Assembly (NCBI GenBank): GCA_008694505.1
Contig: VZDJ01007753.1
Span: forward strand, 28,129,643-28,193,642
Reading direction: 5' to 3'
From: Cyanoderma ruficeps
Lineage: Eukaryota; Chordata; Aves; Passeriformes; Timaliidae
Length of the DNA: 64,000 nucleotides
Every line of letters starts with the position of its first letter. Within the stretch, counting starts at the first letter, position 1. Shown here in pieces: positions 52,701 to 64,000 of the stretch. The notes under the pieces are model-generated. The model worked only from the letters and a program-made list of their open reading frames with translations, was not told where the DNA came from and did not search any database. Both the position numbers and the translations under genes were made by a program.

Positions 52701-55376
52701 AAAGGAAACATTTATTCTAATAAGAAAAGTCTGAACTAATTTAAACTTTATGGACATTAACTTAGAAGAGTTTCATACTCTAAATAAGACATTTCTTTCC
52801 ATTTAGTATAGTGTCTAACAACATTCATAGGTTTATATCTGCAGAAAGCCTACATGTTTTCTTCCTCCCTTTTAGAAATGCCTAATCAATAAGCTTTATT
52901 TTTCATCATATTAAAAAGTTAAATTTTAAAGAAAGGAGAAAAATTTGCTTAAAAATCAACAGAACAGATTGATTGATTTGTTTTTTTTCTTGTATGTTAT
53001 CTGGAGCCAGCCAAGGGAACAAATTTGAGTGATATTTATTGCACTTTCAAAATATATACTAATTTTGAAAATCAACTCTCTAACTAAATATTAAGAAACA
53101 AGTGTTAGTAATAGAAGAATAAGTAAACCTTAACCCTATTGCAAAGCCACTCAGAACTGGCTCTAAGAGGAAGTTAAATAAATAGTGCAAAGAATTTTCT
53201 AAAACTGAAAGGGCTACTACAACTCTCATTTGCTTTTGGGAGTGTTGCTGTTTGGGGGCACCAGCCACACATCTGCATACTTCAGTATAATCAAAACAGT
53301 AAAACGTCCAGGAAACTAGGACTACACACTGAACTGGGAAATGATTCATTGACTAAAGACTAAAAGATGACCCATAAACTGTGTTTCCTGACAAAAATTG
53401 ATGGATTGAAAATGATCCAGAGGGAAAACAAAAGCAGCTGTTAACAGTGTAGTTCAGTGATTGAAAAGCACCGTATGGGTGGGACATCTCAACAGCATTC
53501 AGACTCTCACAGTTATTTTCTCATCAGAAAACCACCACTGTAGACAACCGAAACATTAATTACCTGTTTCAGATTTTGGTGCAATGATATCTAATTGTAA
53601 TGATTCCCCAGGACAAGGCAAGCTGCATAAAAAATAGTAGGCACTTACCCTGTAACTATTCTACATTCAACACACCCAAAACAGTCGACCAAATTTTCTG
53701 TAGGGAAAATACTATCTTAAGATGGCTGATATTTAACACTTTCTTGCACAAATAATAATTAGACATTAGAGAGTGAGAGTTTCATATTATAAAAACCAAT
53801 ATTGATTTACTTTACCCAACAACAGGACCAGTGTTGGTTTTCACAGGCAGCAAATAAAAATTCATCTCCTCCAAAGAAAAAAAAATTCATTGTATGTTTT
53901 CAAGTCCAGTTGAAGAAGAGTCCATTTAAGACCTTTATAATCAAGACTGAGATATTTGAAAATACTATCATCCGTTCATTGCAATAATTTTGATTTTCAA
54001 AACTTCCAGGTTCTAGAAGTCACATCACTATCTGAAGAGGATTTTCTTTTTCCCTTGTCTTTAGCCCTTTTAACTCTTTTCATTCATATCAACCCTGATC
54101 ATAATATTTAAAGCAGTCTGAAAAGGTCAATATAATCATTTTTCAGAGAGAATTTCAATCTCATAATGGTCAAGTTCCTCCAGTCTTGGGGGTACAATTT
54201 TGGGTGTCTCCCACCCTGCTAGCTTGAAATGGAAAAGCAGCAGGCATAAGCAAGGAATGTTTACATGTATAAGAACATCCAAGGTAATGTCACAGGCACT
54301 AAGCTACAGCTAAAGGAAAATTTGTAATATCATCACTTAACAAGAAAAATTGCCAGATTTTATGCATAGAAATAACCAGACTCAGTTTTCATTTTCTCTT
54401 CTAAAACACTGCCATAGAAAACACATCTACAGCTATCAAAAGTCATGCTTTGTTGCTATATATTAGAATTTTATTCTTGCTGCATAATAGACTTTTGTGT
54501 TACAACAATTTAACGTGGACTAGAATATGCACATCAGTCACCAAGCACAACTGATGAAACAATAAACAGTAATGAAAAATTGTTCTTTATGCCAATATAA
54601 TCTTGGCTCACTTGGCTCAGCTTCGGAATTGCTTCTGCAGACAAAGCATTTTTTGCCTATGAATTTTACAACAGGCATGTTCCAGTATTAATTATTTTGA
54701 CTACCAACATGTTTTCACATGTATAGCATGTACTATTCCACAATATTATTCAACTTTAAAATCTGACAACAAAATTTTATAGCTCATTGTGAAGAAGTGT
54801 GTACATTAAAGCTTTTATGCTTTGCTGTAGGTCTCATGCCTGGAAATACTTGAAGGAAGTTAACAGAGGCTTACAGCAGTGTGTATGTAACACAGCAGTC
54901 TTTACTTTAGTTATAGATTGGCATTGAGAGTTTGATGACATTTCTGCAATATGGCATAAAATCTATGCTAAAATTAAAATAATCAAGACTCAAATTTATC
55001 TCTGGGGAAATCAGTAGCTATTTGCATACTGATTATATTGGGACATGAATAAATCCCAAGTTTTTTATTTATATATGGCATCTTAGCATTAGAACCATCT
55101 ATTGACTTCTACCAGTGATACATCACCACTTAAAACTCTTGCGGTTAATTCGACAGTCAAATTCAGTGCCATTGGTTGTGCAGTACACATATGAAATCAG
55201 TATCTATTGATCATTATTTATTTGACATCTTTAAGCTTTTATTTTGCATATCATCATCATTCAAAATTACATATGCTTATCTTCTTATCTGCACCAGCTT
55301 CAACATACATTTTTATCGCTTTGCCACACGCAGAGAAAAAAAGAAAGGCACATTAGCATCTTATTGTAGTATTGCA

Positions 55377-55390
55377 CTGCCATCTTGTGG
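55377..55390 (-). promoter_or_regulatory. CTCF-like core motif
   Basis: Read on the minus strand the site is CCACAAGATGGCAG. It matches the vertebrate CTCF core CCRSYAGRKGGCRS at 13 of 14 positions; the mismatch is A for the pyrimidine at position 5. CTCF binds such sites as an insulator and loop anchor. A single match in 64 kb may be chance, and binding was not tested. Confidence 0.35.
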
Positions 55391-56097
55391 GCAATAGATC
55401 GAATGAGTGCAAATAACTTCTGCGAGTGAAGTTGGTCGTTTTGACAGGTTTGGGTGATTGTGGAGGGTGGGAGATAAGGGGTGAGGCCTTTCGAGAAAAA
55501 ACTTGTTACTCTAAAAACAATAGCAAATTGATAACCTTTTTGAAAACCCTCAGGCTTAAAATATACACAAAATCTGAAGGATATGTCCCTTACTACACCC
55601 ACAAAATGTTTTGTCCCCATTGGCTAACATGCCAGACTAAATAAAGCTCGGCCAACGTCTCATTTTTCCCAGTGTATCCTATTTGGAACAAAGACACACT
55701 TGGAATTATGATGTTGCTGCAGGATTCTCAAACCAAGTGAGTACCAGAGCAAGCCTGAAATTTAATCCTCAAGTTCAATCAGCAGTTTGGTATGAGCTAT
55801 ATCTGAGTTCACAGATGAAAAACTACTTTTCAACGTCCCAGTTTCTACAGAAAGTATTAAGCATACTACAGGTGTCATAACATGTTAGAAATCATGAAAA
55901 TTCTTAATTTATTCCTGTCACTGTTACATAAACATGTAAAATTTGCTTCATATATTAACCCCACATAAAAGCTATTACAATAAAAAAAATCCCAAAAATA
56001 GCCTGAAACACATTTAAGAGCTCCAAATGGCTGCTTATGAGTTGCTAGTACACTGCAATGACTCAATCAAACAAGATCAGTTCACCCTAAACACGCT

Positions 56098-57125
56098 CTG
56101 GACAGAGACAGAGAGTTGAGGTCAATGACTCTGTGTCTAAGGGGTGCCAGTGATATGTGGCATCCCTCAGGGCTCTGTCTTGGGACCAGTCCTCTTCAGC
56201 ACCTTCATTACTGACACAGACAGTGATATCTCAGCACACATGAAGATGACATGAAGCTTAGTGGTGCAGTGGACTCAACAGAGGGACATGACCCCATACA
56301 GGATCCTGGACCTGGACAAATTTGTTAAGGGGGCTTACAAGTATCTCATGAAGTTCAAGAAATCCAAGTTTAAGGTGCTGCAGCTGGGTCAGGCAAGGAG
56401 AGACATGAGTAGATTCTGAGACAAGAAGTCATTGAGAGCAGCCTTGCGGAGAAGGACTCAGCAATTCTTGTGAGTGGAAAGCTGGACATGAACCAGCAAT
56501 GTGCACTTACAATGCATTAGGCCAACCTTATCCTGGGCTGCATCAAGAGCAGTGGGGGCAGGCCAAGGGAGCTGATTGTGCACCGCTGCTCTTGCGAGAC
56601 CTCACCTGCAATGCCGCATCCAGATCTGGAGTCTTCAGCACAAGAATGACATGGACCTGTAGAGCAGGCCCAGAGGAGGTCGCAAAGAGGATAGTGAGTG
56701 AAATATCTCTCCTACAAAGACAGGTTGAGAGAGTTGGAGTTGTTCAGCATGAAGAAGAGAAGGCTCCAGGGAGACCTTGCTGTGTCCCGCCAGTATCATA
56801 AAGAGACTTACAAAAAGGAGGGAGGGGAATTTTTTATATGGACAGATAGTGACAAAACAAGGGACAATGGATTTAAACTGAAAGAGGGAAGTTTTTGATT
56901 AAATGTTACGAAGAAATGGTTTACTCAGAGGGCACTGAAGTGTTAGAATAGGTTGCCCAGAGAGACTGGGGATGCCCCACCCCTGGAAGTGTTCAAGGCC
57001 AGGCGGGATGGGACCCTGAGCAAACTGATCTAGTGAGTGGCATCCCTCTCCATGGCAGGAGGATTGGAACTAAATGAAATATAAGGTCATTTTCAATCCA
57101 AACCACTCTAGGATTCCATGATTCT
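56098..57125 (+). mobile_element. CR1 LINE copy with part of reverse transcriptase
   Basis: This is the longest CR1 copy in the window, on the plus strand. It starts near the reverse-transcriptase motif GIPQGSVLGPVLF (about 56163-56200). After a frameshift comes a decayed active-site block reading HEDD where the family has FADD, then the region translating to YKDRLRELELFSMKKRRLQG and GFKLKEGSF. The 3' untranslated region and the terminal ATTCCATGATTCT end at 57125. Several frameshifts and stops make it inactive. The 5' truncation is typical of target-primed reverse transcription of CR1. The left boundary is approximate. Confidence 0.95.
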
Positions 57126-60100
57126 ACACAGCATTTTCCATTTACTCCTTTTAAAATAAAGCTGTATTGCAAGGGTATTGCTTCTTCAAATTACTTAACT
57201 GTCTGAAAATTTTGATGAATTTTGCTAGCTGCCAGCTTTGCATATTCAGCAAATGTATGAAAGCTCATGAGGATTTCATTAGTTTCCACTAAAATTAAAA
57301 ACGGTTTTCTATGGCAACACAGTAACATTTAATTCAGTTAGAAGTATACAAAGCAAACAGTCCAATCTGTCTTTCAGATTCAGACTCAATTCAGATTCAG
57401 ATTTTTTAGAATTATCAGTTCATAGCAAAGGGGAGGCTCAGAGACTGAAAAATGTTACAGAACTAAAGTTTGAAATGCCATAGTAGGTGGGAAAATACTC
57501 TGAAAATTTTCCACTGGGAATGGTTCACAAGGTAAATGGTTAACTTCAGCTGGTTCATTCCATGGCATTCTGCATACCCTCAGCTGCTGGTCACTGCACT
57601 GGTCTGCAGCACAGAGCTATATTCCACCAGGCTGAAAAATCTCATATTGCATGGTTTTGAATTGCCTAGGACACCAAAGCCAATAATTCAACTGTACTGG
57701 CTTCAAAACTAGCATCAGTTTCTCTGAGCTTCCCTGGCAGCTCTTACTTATTTCCAGCGACCCACTGAAGTCAAACTGTCCCAAATACTGTACTCCCTCT
57801 GAACTGTATAATGATGAAAGCAATAGGGGCTACATAGACCTTGCAAAAGTACTTCATGTTTTCTTTTCAGTAGGTTTCATAAAACATAGCATGCATGGAT
57901 GGTTGTCTGAGCAGAAACAAATAGAAATCTTTCCAAGTCTTAACTTCCCAACCGTTCCTATGTCCTCCCAATTTCTACAAGCATACCGGAGGGGGTTCAC
58001 AATATTTGATATCTCAACTTATGCACACTTAACCTTATTTTGCTCTTCTCTGACCCAAAGTTCTTCTCACCATATTGCCAACCAAGCAACTCCCGTCCAA
58101 ACTTCCAAGTCCAGCACCAGGTTGGCATGCTACTAATTTCTCAGACTAGCAGAGAAAATTGGCTTCATTGGTGGCTTCTAGTGCATTCCTTTGGAGTACT
58201 TTAACTTGTAGAATGTTTCCTTGAAATGATTACTTTTTGACTGCTTCCCATCCTTAGCTTTTTAATTTAAAGACTTTGCTAACATCTGAGATACTATCCA
58301 AGGCAGTAAAAGACACTGAGCATGTACTGTGGCCTCAGATGGTATCTCAGCCTTAAGTGACTTCATAGAAAGATAGAAAGGAAGGTTTAAGTACTTTAAA
58401 ATATTATGGGTTTGAGTCAAGAAAGTTACAAGGTGTAGCTAAATACTTAGCTAGTTAAAATTACCTCTCAGCATTAACCGATTATTTTAGTAACATATGA
58501 AAGACATTGCATGGCTTAAAAGGAAGCAAAAAGCACCCAAGAAAACACAGAATGTTTGTCCTAACCTTAACTCCCATAAAACTGTCATAAAAATAAAAAC
58601 AAAGGAGAGGGAGGGGATTAGACAATTTTCCTGCTGTTTCAAGTGCTTCCTGTATGTCTATCATGCTCCCTTTCCCATTCATAGGGACCAAATACGCTAA
58701 GATGTTTCAGAGTATACTGGCTAGTGTACCTTGTAATGATTTTTGTCTGCCTAATGCCTCTCACAACAGGAAGACCAAACACTGGTTTTAATACTTATTT
58801 GCATTTGACAGTCTTAGTTTGACAAGTGGCTTTCCTGCTTATAGATCTGGTTCAAAGAAGTTGCTGCTATCCAGGTTAATCAACTTTGTCTACTCCTGAA
58901 ATAAAACACCTCTCAAGAGAAAAGGTTTGGACTTTCAAAGAAGCTTAAGAGAATTAGGCTTACAAATCCTATTAGGTTTCAATGAAGCTGGAAACCTAAC
59001 TCTTAAAAAAAAAATTAAAGAGATATAAAAAAAATTGAAGGTGAGAAGTACAAAGAGGCAGAAACCCTGCTGTTTCATGAAAATATGAAGAATGGGGGGG
59101 GGAAGATCAGCCTGAATTATCCGTATGAAGTAATCGTTTTATTTTAAAGCTCATTTTGTTCTGACTTTTTCATATTCATTTTATAGTAATTAATTTTGCA
59201 GTTCATGTTCATTTATTAAATGGAGCTAGGCAAAGAGACACACTGAATTTTCAGCAGAAAAATACATAAGATTGGTTAAATATTACAGATCTGAAAAACA
59301 TGTCATCTTCGTATTTATCACTTACTAAATATATGAAATAAATTCTTCAAAATTTTAACTTCAAAATTTAAAATATTTATAGGCTATTTGTACATGTATG
59401 GAAGAAAGAGAGGTGATCATACAACTAAATATAAACTAAATTTTATTTATGCTACCTTTTGGATTTAGCTAATTGTTTCCATCTGCAGTCTTTTGTTATT
59501 AAAAAACAAAAACACACCTATATCAAGTAGAAGCATCCTAAAACCTTCAGGGTAACTATATCCAGCCACCTTCCTTCACTATGCCAAGAGTATCTGTGCA
59601 ATTGTTTATGACATTTGCACATCATCATTCAAACTGACTCAACACTCTGTTACAGATGTCTTGACTAATTAATCTGGGTATCACATAACATACTTTGCAC
59701 TATTCAGTTCCTCTCTATGAGGAAAGAAATACTGATTTACTTTGTATGCAACACTATTGTTTTAATTTCTGCCTTTTCCATACAGGCAAAACAAGGACTT
59801 TTTTGGTCTTTGTGTTTTAGAGAAACAATTCTTCTTGTGACTTGAACCCGTCATTGACTGAGCTTCTCAAATAACCTTTTGAAGAATTGCTATAAATTGA
59901 AGGAAATCAGGGACTCCCAAGTTGTTCTTTTCACAGTGATCCTTACAGTTTAGGGTTGATTTTCTGTTTAATCTTTTGCTATAAATTCCACACATGCCTT
60001 AGCTTACTAATTAACCATTAGAGAAAAGGAGTATGCCTGCAGTTCCCTGTACTAGAAGGGCCTGAACTCACTAACGAAGTGTCCCAATTACGTTTCAATC

Positions 60101-60582
60101 GAAGTTCTTTTCCTCACTATTGTCATACAACCAGGCAAGCAAACAAAACCAAATATTTTGAATTATGCTATTAACCTCCATTGAGGAATCTGAAAGATGG
60201 GAGCAAACAATGCCAGCAAAAGTAACATAAGCCAAGACTGAGTAAGACTTTCTCCATATTTAAAATTTCATTCACTCTCAGGAAGCAAAGCTTTTTATTT
60301 CACATGAAATCAGATTACAAACCACATGAAAGCAGATGCACTCCTTGCCACAGACAAAGTATGCATGAGATCTGTCATGCTTGACTTTTACAGTTCAATT
60401 ACAGCAGAGGACTGTTCAAGTTTAACTTAGCAATGCCTCAGATAGCCAACAGTATGCTTATATATCTTCTCTTAAAACACTGAATAGTTTCCTTTCTCCT
60501 TCTTCTAGTATGCCAATATCTTCCATCATATCAGTCCTGTAGACTAGGGATCATGCTTGATTTCTTTCTTTTCATTCTTTCT

Positions 60583-60632
60583 CCTTCCTTCCTTCCTTCC
60601 TTCCTTCCTTCCTTCCTTCCTTCCTTCCTTCC
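60583..60632. repeat. (CCTT)12 microsatellite
   Basis: Twelve perfect CCTT units plus CC, preceded by imperfect TTTC/TTCT units and followed by a pyrimidine-rich tail. The perfect length suggests high polymorphism. Confidence 0.97.
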
Positions 60633-61000
60633 CCTTTCTCTTGCTCTCTTCCCCTGTCCTTATTAAGTCCATGAACAAGTCCTGTCATCTTCCATGATGC
60701 GTCAAAAAATCCCTTTATGATCTGTCAGCTTAGTCTTATCTCTAATAATTTTCCACTCAACCTAGCAGAATTACTTATCAGATCCTTTTGCATCAGACAT
60801 GCAGATACTAAATAACCTCTCATTTTACTTATGCAGGCAATATATTTGACCCTTCAATTATACCTATTGGGCTGTGCCATTCATTCCCAGCCACCTCAGT
60901 ACTTTTGCTTAGTACCTCAGTACACCTCAGTACCATTGCTTTGACAGAGTCCAACTAACAGTATCTTTCTTACAAACCAGCTTAACTAAGAATAATTTAT

Positions 61001-61280
61001 GTTTGTTTGGGGGTTTGCTTTTGGGTTGTGTTTTTTTAGTTTTTGGTGGGGTTTTATAGGTGGGGGTTTTTTGTTTATTTGTTTGTTTGGACTTTTTCTG
61101 GTTTTGTTTGGGTTTTTTATTTGTTTTGAGGCATTTTTGGGTCTTTTGTTTGGGTGCAGGGTTTTTTTGGTTTGGAGGATTTTGTGGGGGTGTTTTTTGT
61201 TTTAGTTTTTTTGTTGTTGTTGTTGGGGGTTTTGGGGTTGATTGTTTGTTTGGGTTTTTTTTGGTTGGTTTTGTTTCTTT
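61001..61280. repeat. Long G/T-only tract
   Basis: About 280 bp on the plus strand consist almost only of G and T: GTTT, GTTTTT and GTT units with many GGG to GGGGG runs. It is the largest tract of its class here and lies about 1.7 kb from the CpG island. The glycine/phenylalanine-rich open frames through it are artefacts of composition. Several sets of four G-runs could form G-quadruplexes. Confidence 0.9.
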
Positions 61281-63009
61281 CTAAATACCAGACTGTGGTA
61301 CAGACAGCAAAGTCACTCTAGGATGTCTGTGGCATTCACTTGAGGCCAAGAAACAGAACAAAACACCTCCAAGAGTCCAATGCCCTTCTGCAGAGACAGC
61401 CTCTGCAATAGCAATACAGGGCAGTCAAAGTAGTATTGGGAAACTAAGGTCAGGAAACAAACTCAATCCTTTTCTCCTTGCTTCTACCTTTTCCATGTAT
61501 GATCTACACTTGCCTAAGAAATTTAACCTTTAGACTGAAGACCTCAAAACTCCAGCCTTCACCTTCTACTTTCTCTATAAATTAGCAGGAAAAAACACCA
61601 CTGAGTTTTAAGCAAGCAAGTTTTCAAGTTTCAGCCATCTCCCTCTAATGCAGCTTAGAGCTCCCATTTGAAGCACACATCCAAAAATGCCCTGGTACAA
61701 TTTTAGTGTTGTTCAGACTTAGAAAACAATCATTACTGATTTATTTCAAAACCAATGAACAGAGATTTCTGCACTAATTTAAGGCTATTGAGGGAGCTAA
61801 GGAACTTGCCTGCCTGACAGGAGATGAAGCAAAAGGTTGCAAGCATCTTTAACATTATGCTTCTGGAGCAGATACAACAGGACTCTCACATTATACGTTT
61901 TTTAAAAAGTGTTGCATGCTGATCAATTGTCTCCTTGAAAATTCTCTCACCCTAATACTGATGCCTACCAGATTACCAAATATTTTTCATTTATTTAAAT
62001 GACAATTTTCTTTTGTTGTGTTAGATAATCTGTTCTTCTACAAAGAGAGCCTAAAACAAAAACAGGCTCCTGCCAGAGGATGGTAACATAGTGCAGTAGA
62101 TCAATCTGAATCACTAAGGTACAGGCCAACTGCTAAGGGCAGATATATCTGTCATCTTGCAAAACATCTGGTGGCAAAACGCCTCAGTATCCCTCCAGGT
62201 ACGAAAGTTTTTCAACAGTCTAGGACAGATTAAACCTTTCCATTCTCTCCTATAGAAAGACGGGGGTGGTACCAAGCAGAGTCCAAAAAAAACTTTAGAA
62301 TTTCAAAGGCTGCAGAAAAGCTATATAAACAGTCATACAATACACTAGGAGAGCAGACTTCTCCATTTCTGCTATGACATCTCTTGCTGTCAGAGGAGAA
62401 GGCTGAAAACAAAGGGCATACAGAGCATGAAAAGAAAGTGCTCAAATGTGTGTAGGTGGCAGGAATGCATAGAAGTGGATTTAGAGGTACCAGGGGAATT
62501 AGAGGGAATGGAAGACGGGCTCACAGGCAGTGTCACAGCCACACAGGTCTCAGTCACAGGAGAATTTTTCATGTGCACATAATATTGAAGCATTACACAA
62601 GATGCAGCAACACTACCACGTAGCTCTTCCTTTTTGTGTAAAATATAATATGACAAAGAGCATTTAGACCTCAGAAGAGACACTAACGAACACTTAAAAA
62701 TACACTACATAGTTGAAATATTAACAGGATTTACATATACAGACTGAAAGAGCAGGATATTGTTTTAAAAACCCCTACATTGCAGGCTGACTTAAATATT
62801 TCAGTTTCACTGGGATTTAGGTAAGAAACCTGAAGAAATTGACCAGCAACGCTTTCATTGCTAAACAGAGGTATACGATTTTGACATTTGTACTTTGCAG
62901 TACAAATAGACTACAAATGAATGAGTAACGTCGACATTCCTGAAAGTATTTTAAAAATCCCACCGAAAAGCATTTCCACTGTAGCCCTGTATCGGTTTCT
63001 CTCTAACTC

Positions 63010-64000
63010 AGCGACGAAGAGTGCCACGGGGATGGCGTCTGAGCAGGGCAACTATGTTTTCTGTTCCGTATCAAGGCGCTGGAGGCGGATCCCCGCCGTG
63101 GAGCACGGCTCCGGCCCTCTGGGCCGGCAGTGCCGCAGAGCCGCGCTCGGGGACACCGGCGGTGCTGCCGTTAAGGGGCCCGCCCGCCACTCTTATCGCC
63201 CGAGGGGCTGCAGGGTGTGTGTGGGGCAGATACACCGCGGGGCAGGGAGCGCCCCTTCATCCCCCCCTGCCCCACCGGCGGGCCGAGCACCGCTACAGAA
63301 GCTGCCCCGGGACCCCCGGGCTCGGGTCACCTCCGGAGCCCACTCGCACCGCCCGACGGGGAGGAGCCGCCGCTGAGCCGGTTCGTTCTCCGGGCAGCGT
63401 GCAGAGGGGGAGGCGGCGCGGCCGCCTGCGCCTCAGGCTGGCGGAACGCCGGCGGGAGACGGGCAGACTCTTGCCGCCCACGAGGAACGCGCCCACTCAC
63501 CCGCCGAGCCTCCGGCGACGACTTGTTGAGAGGCCTCCTGCAGAAAGCCCCGGGATTGCCGAGCCATCCTTGCCCGCGCCGCGGCGGCGACGAGAGGCGC
63601 CTGGAGTGCGGCTGCCGAGCCGGGGCCGAGTCCGCGCTGGGCGGGTGGGGAAGGGCTGGCGGGGCCGCGGTTATCTGTGAGCGGGAGGGGCGGCCGCGAA
63701 CGCCGGGGGCGCCGGACTGCGCGGCCCCGCGGCGGCCTTTGGCAGCCGGCCCCGGCCAGAGGGTGGCTCCGGGCAGCGCACGGGCTCGCAGCTACGGGCG
63801 ATCGCTTCCAGCCGGGAAAGCGGCAGCCAGTCTCTCTTAGGGCAGAGCCGGGACGGCCGGCGCAGCGATCGCCCACGCTGGGGTGGGGATCGAGGCTGAG
63901 GCACTGTCATCGGGTCGGCGGGGGACGGCAGCCGGTCGCCTGCCCAGGCTCGGGCCGTACACCCCCGCCTCGGGGATGGTTCCATGCAGCGCACACTCTG
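63010..64000. promoter_or_regulatory. CpG island, probable promoter
   Basis: The composition switches sharply from AT-rich to GC-rich with dense CpG and continues to the end of the window, so the right boundary is not seen. It contains two NotI octamers (63418 and 63690) and an Sp1-type GGGGCGG (63687-63693). No TATA box is evident near the candidate start, as is usual for CpG-island promoters. Long open frames on both strands reflect low stop-codon density in GC-rich DNA and should not be taken as genes. The only candidate with a proper start and splice donor is on the minus strand. Confidence 0.85.
63501..63567 (-). CDS. Candidate first coding exon of an unidentified leftward gene
   Basis: On the minus strand an ATG at 63567 sits in strong Kozak context (A at -3, G at +4). 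It opens a frame of 22 codons plus one base, beginning MARQSRGFLQEA and ending GGSA. The frame runs into a consensus donor, GG|GTGAGT, with the last exon base at 63501. No hydrophobic signal peptide or known domain is visible in so short a piece, and I do not recognise the protein. The frame is open upstream of this ATG but has no other ATG. Placement inside the CpG island fits a first exon whose intron extends leftward. The same segment could be a 5' untranslated exon or chance, since GTGAGT words are common in GC-rich DNA. Confidence 0.3.

Larger units (their letters stand above)
44383..56097. other. AT-rich non-coding stretch
   Basis: No recognised gene. A less AT-rich block at about 45087-45345 and another at 46690-46850 were inspected and match nothing known to me. 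A/C tracts lie at 46361 and 49597, and a CTCF-like motif at 55377. Confidence 0.75.
57126..63009. other. AT-rich non-coding stretch before the CpG island
   Basis: No recognised gene. It holds the (CCTT)12 microsatellite at 60583 and the G/T tract at 61001. CpG dinucleotides begin to appear only from about 62925. Confidence 0.75.

Noticed and set aside
60999..61284. Glycine/phenylalanine-rich open frames that look like small hydrophobic proteins
   Set aside because: They are translations of a G/T-only tract.
63021..63840. Long plus-strand frames of over 200 codons in the CpG island
   Set aside because: Rich in R, P, A and G with no domain. Overlapping long frames in several phases and on both strands show that they result from few stop codons in GC-rich DNA.
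1..64000. CRISPR arrays, operons, riboswitches, ribosome binding sites and phage or plasmid features
   Set aside because: This is animal nuclear DNA with CR1 elements and a CpG island. No regularly spaced repeats or bacterial gene organisation are present.

Overview
This is vertebrate nuclear DNA, most likely from a bird. Three plus-strand fragments are CR1 non-LTR retrotransposons. Two of them keep the CR1 3' end, with the motif ending in an ATTCTATG/ATTCT-type repeat, and their inner parts translate to CR1 reverse-transcriptase C-terminal sequence. I see no L1 or Alu-type elements, no bacterial-style gene packing and no operons. A turtle or crocodile source is not excluded, but the CR1 3' ends look avian.

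Positions 1 to about 62,900 are AT-rich non-coding sequence, either one very long intron or an intergenic region. No open reading frame there resembles a known protein except pieces of CR1. The landmarks are the CR1 fragments (about 23.6-24.1 kb, 44.1-44.4 kb and 56.1-57.1 kb), a (CCTT)12 microsatellite (60.58 kb), a short TG repeat (21.4 kb), a long T homopolymer broken by an N (11.2 kb), and six long tracts made almost only of A and C (or G and T on the same strand). There are also several runs able to form G-quadruplexes, two perfect hairpins, two short tandem duplications and one good CTCF-like motif (55.38 kb).

From about 63,010 to the right edge the composition changes abruptly to a CpG island, which is the only promoter-like segment. 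On its minus strand an ATG in strong Kozak context (63,567) is followed 67 nt later by a consensus splice donor (GG|GTGAGT at 63,501/63,500). The simplest reading is the promoter and first coding exon of a gene that runs leftward, which would make the 63 kb to its left part of its first introns. I could not identify the gene. Several short splice-flanked segments to the left on the minus strand happen to continue the frame, but similar segments also occur on the plus strand, so this is only a hypothesis.

I found no convincing new biological system. The most useful leads are the leftward transcription unit, the recurring A/C-versus-G/T tracts, and the G-quadruplex and hairpin motifs.
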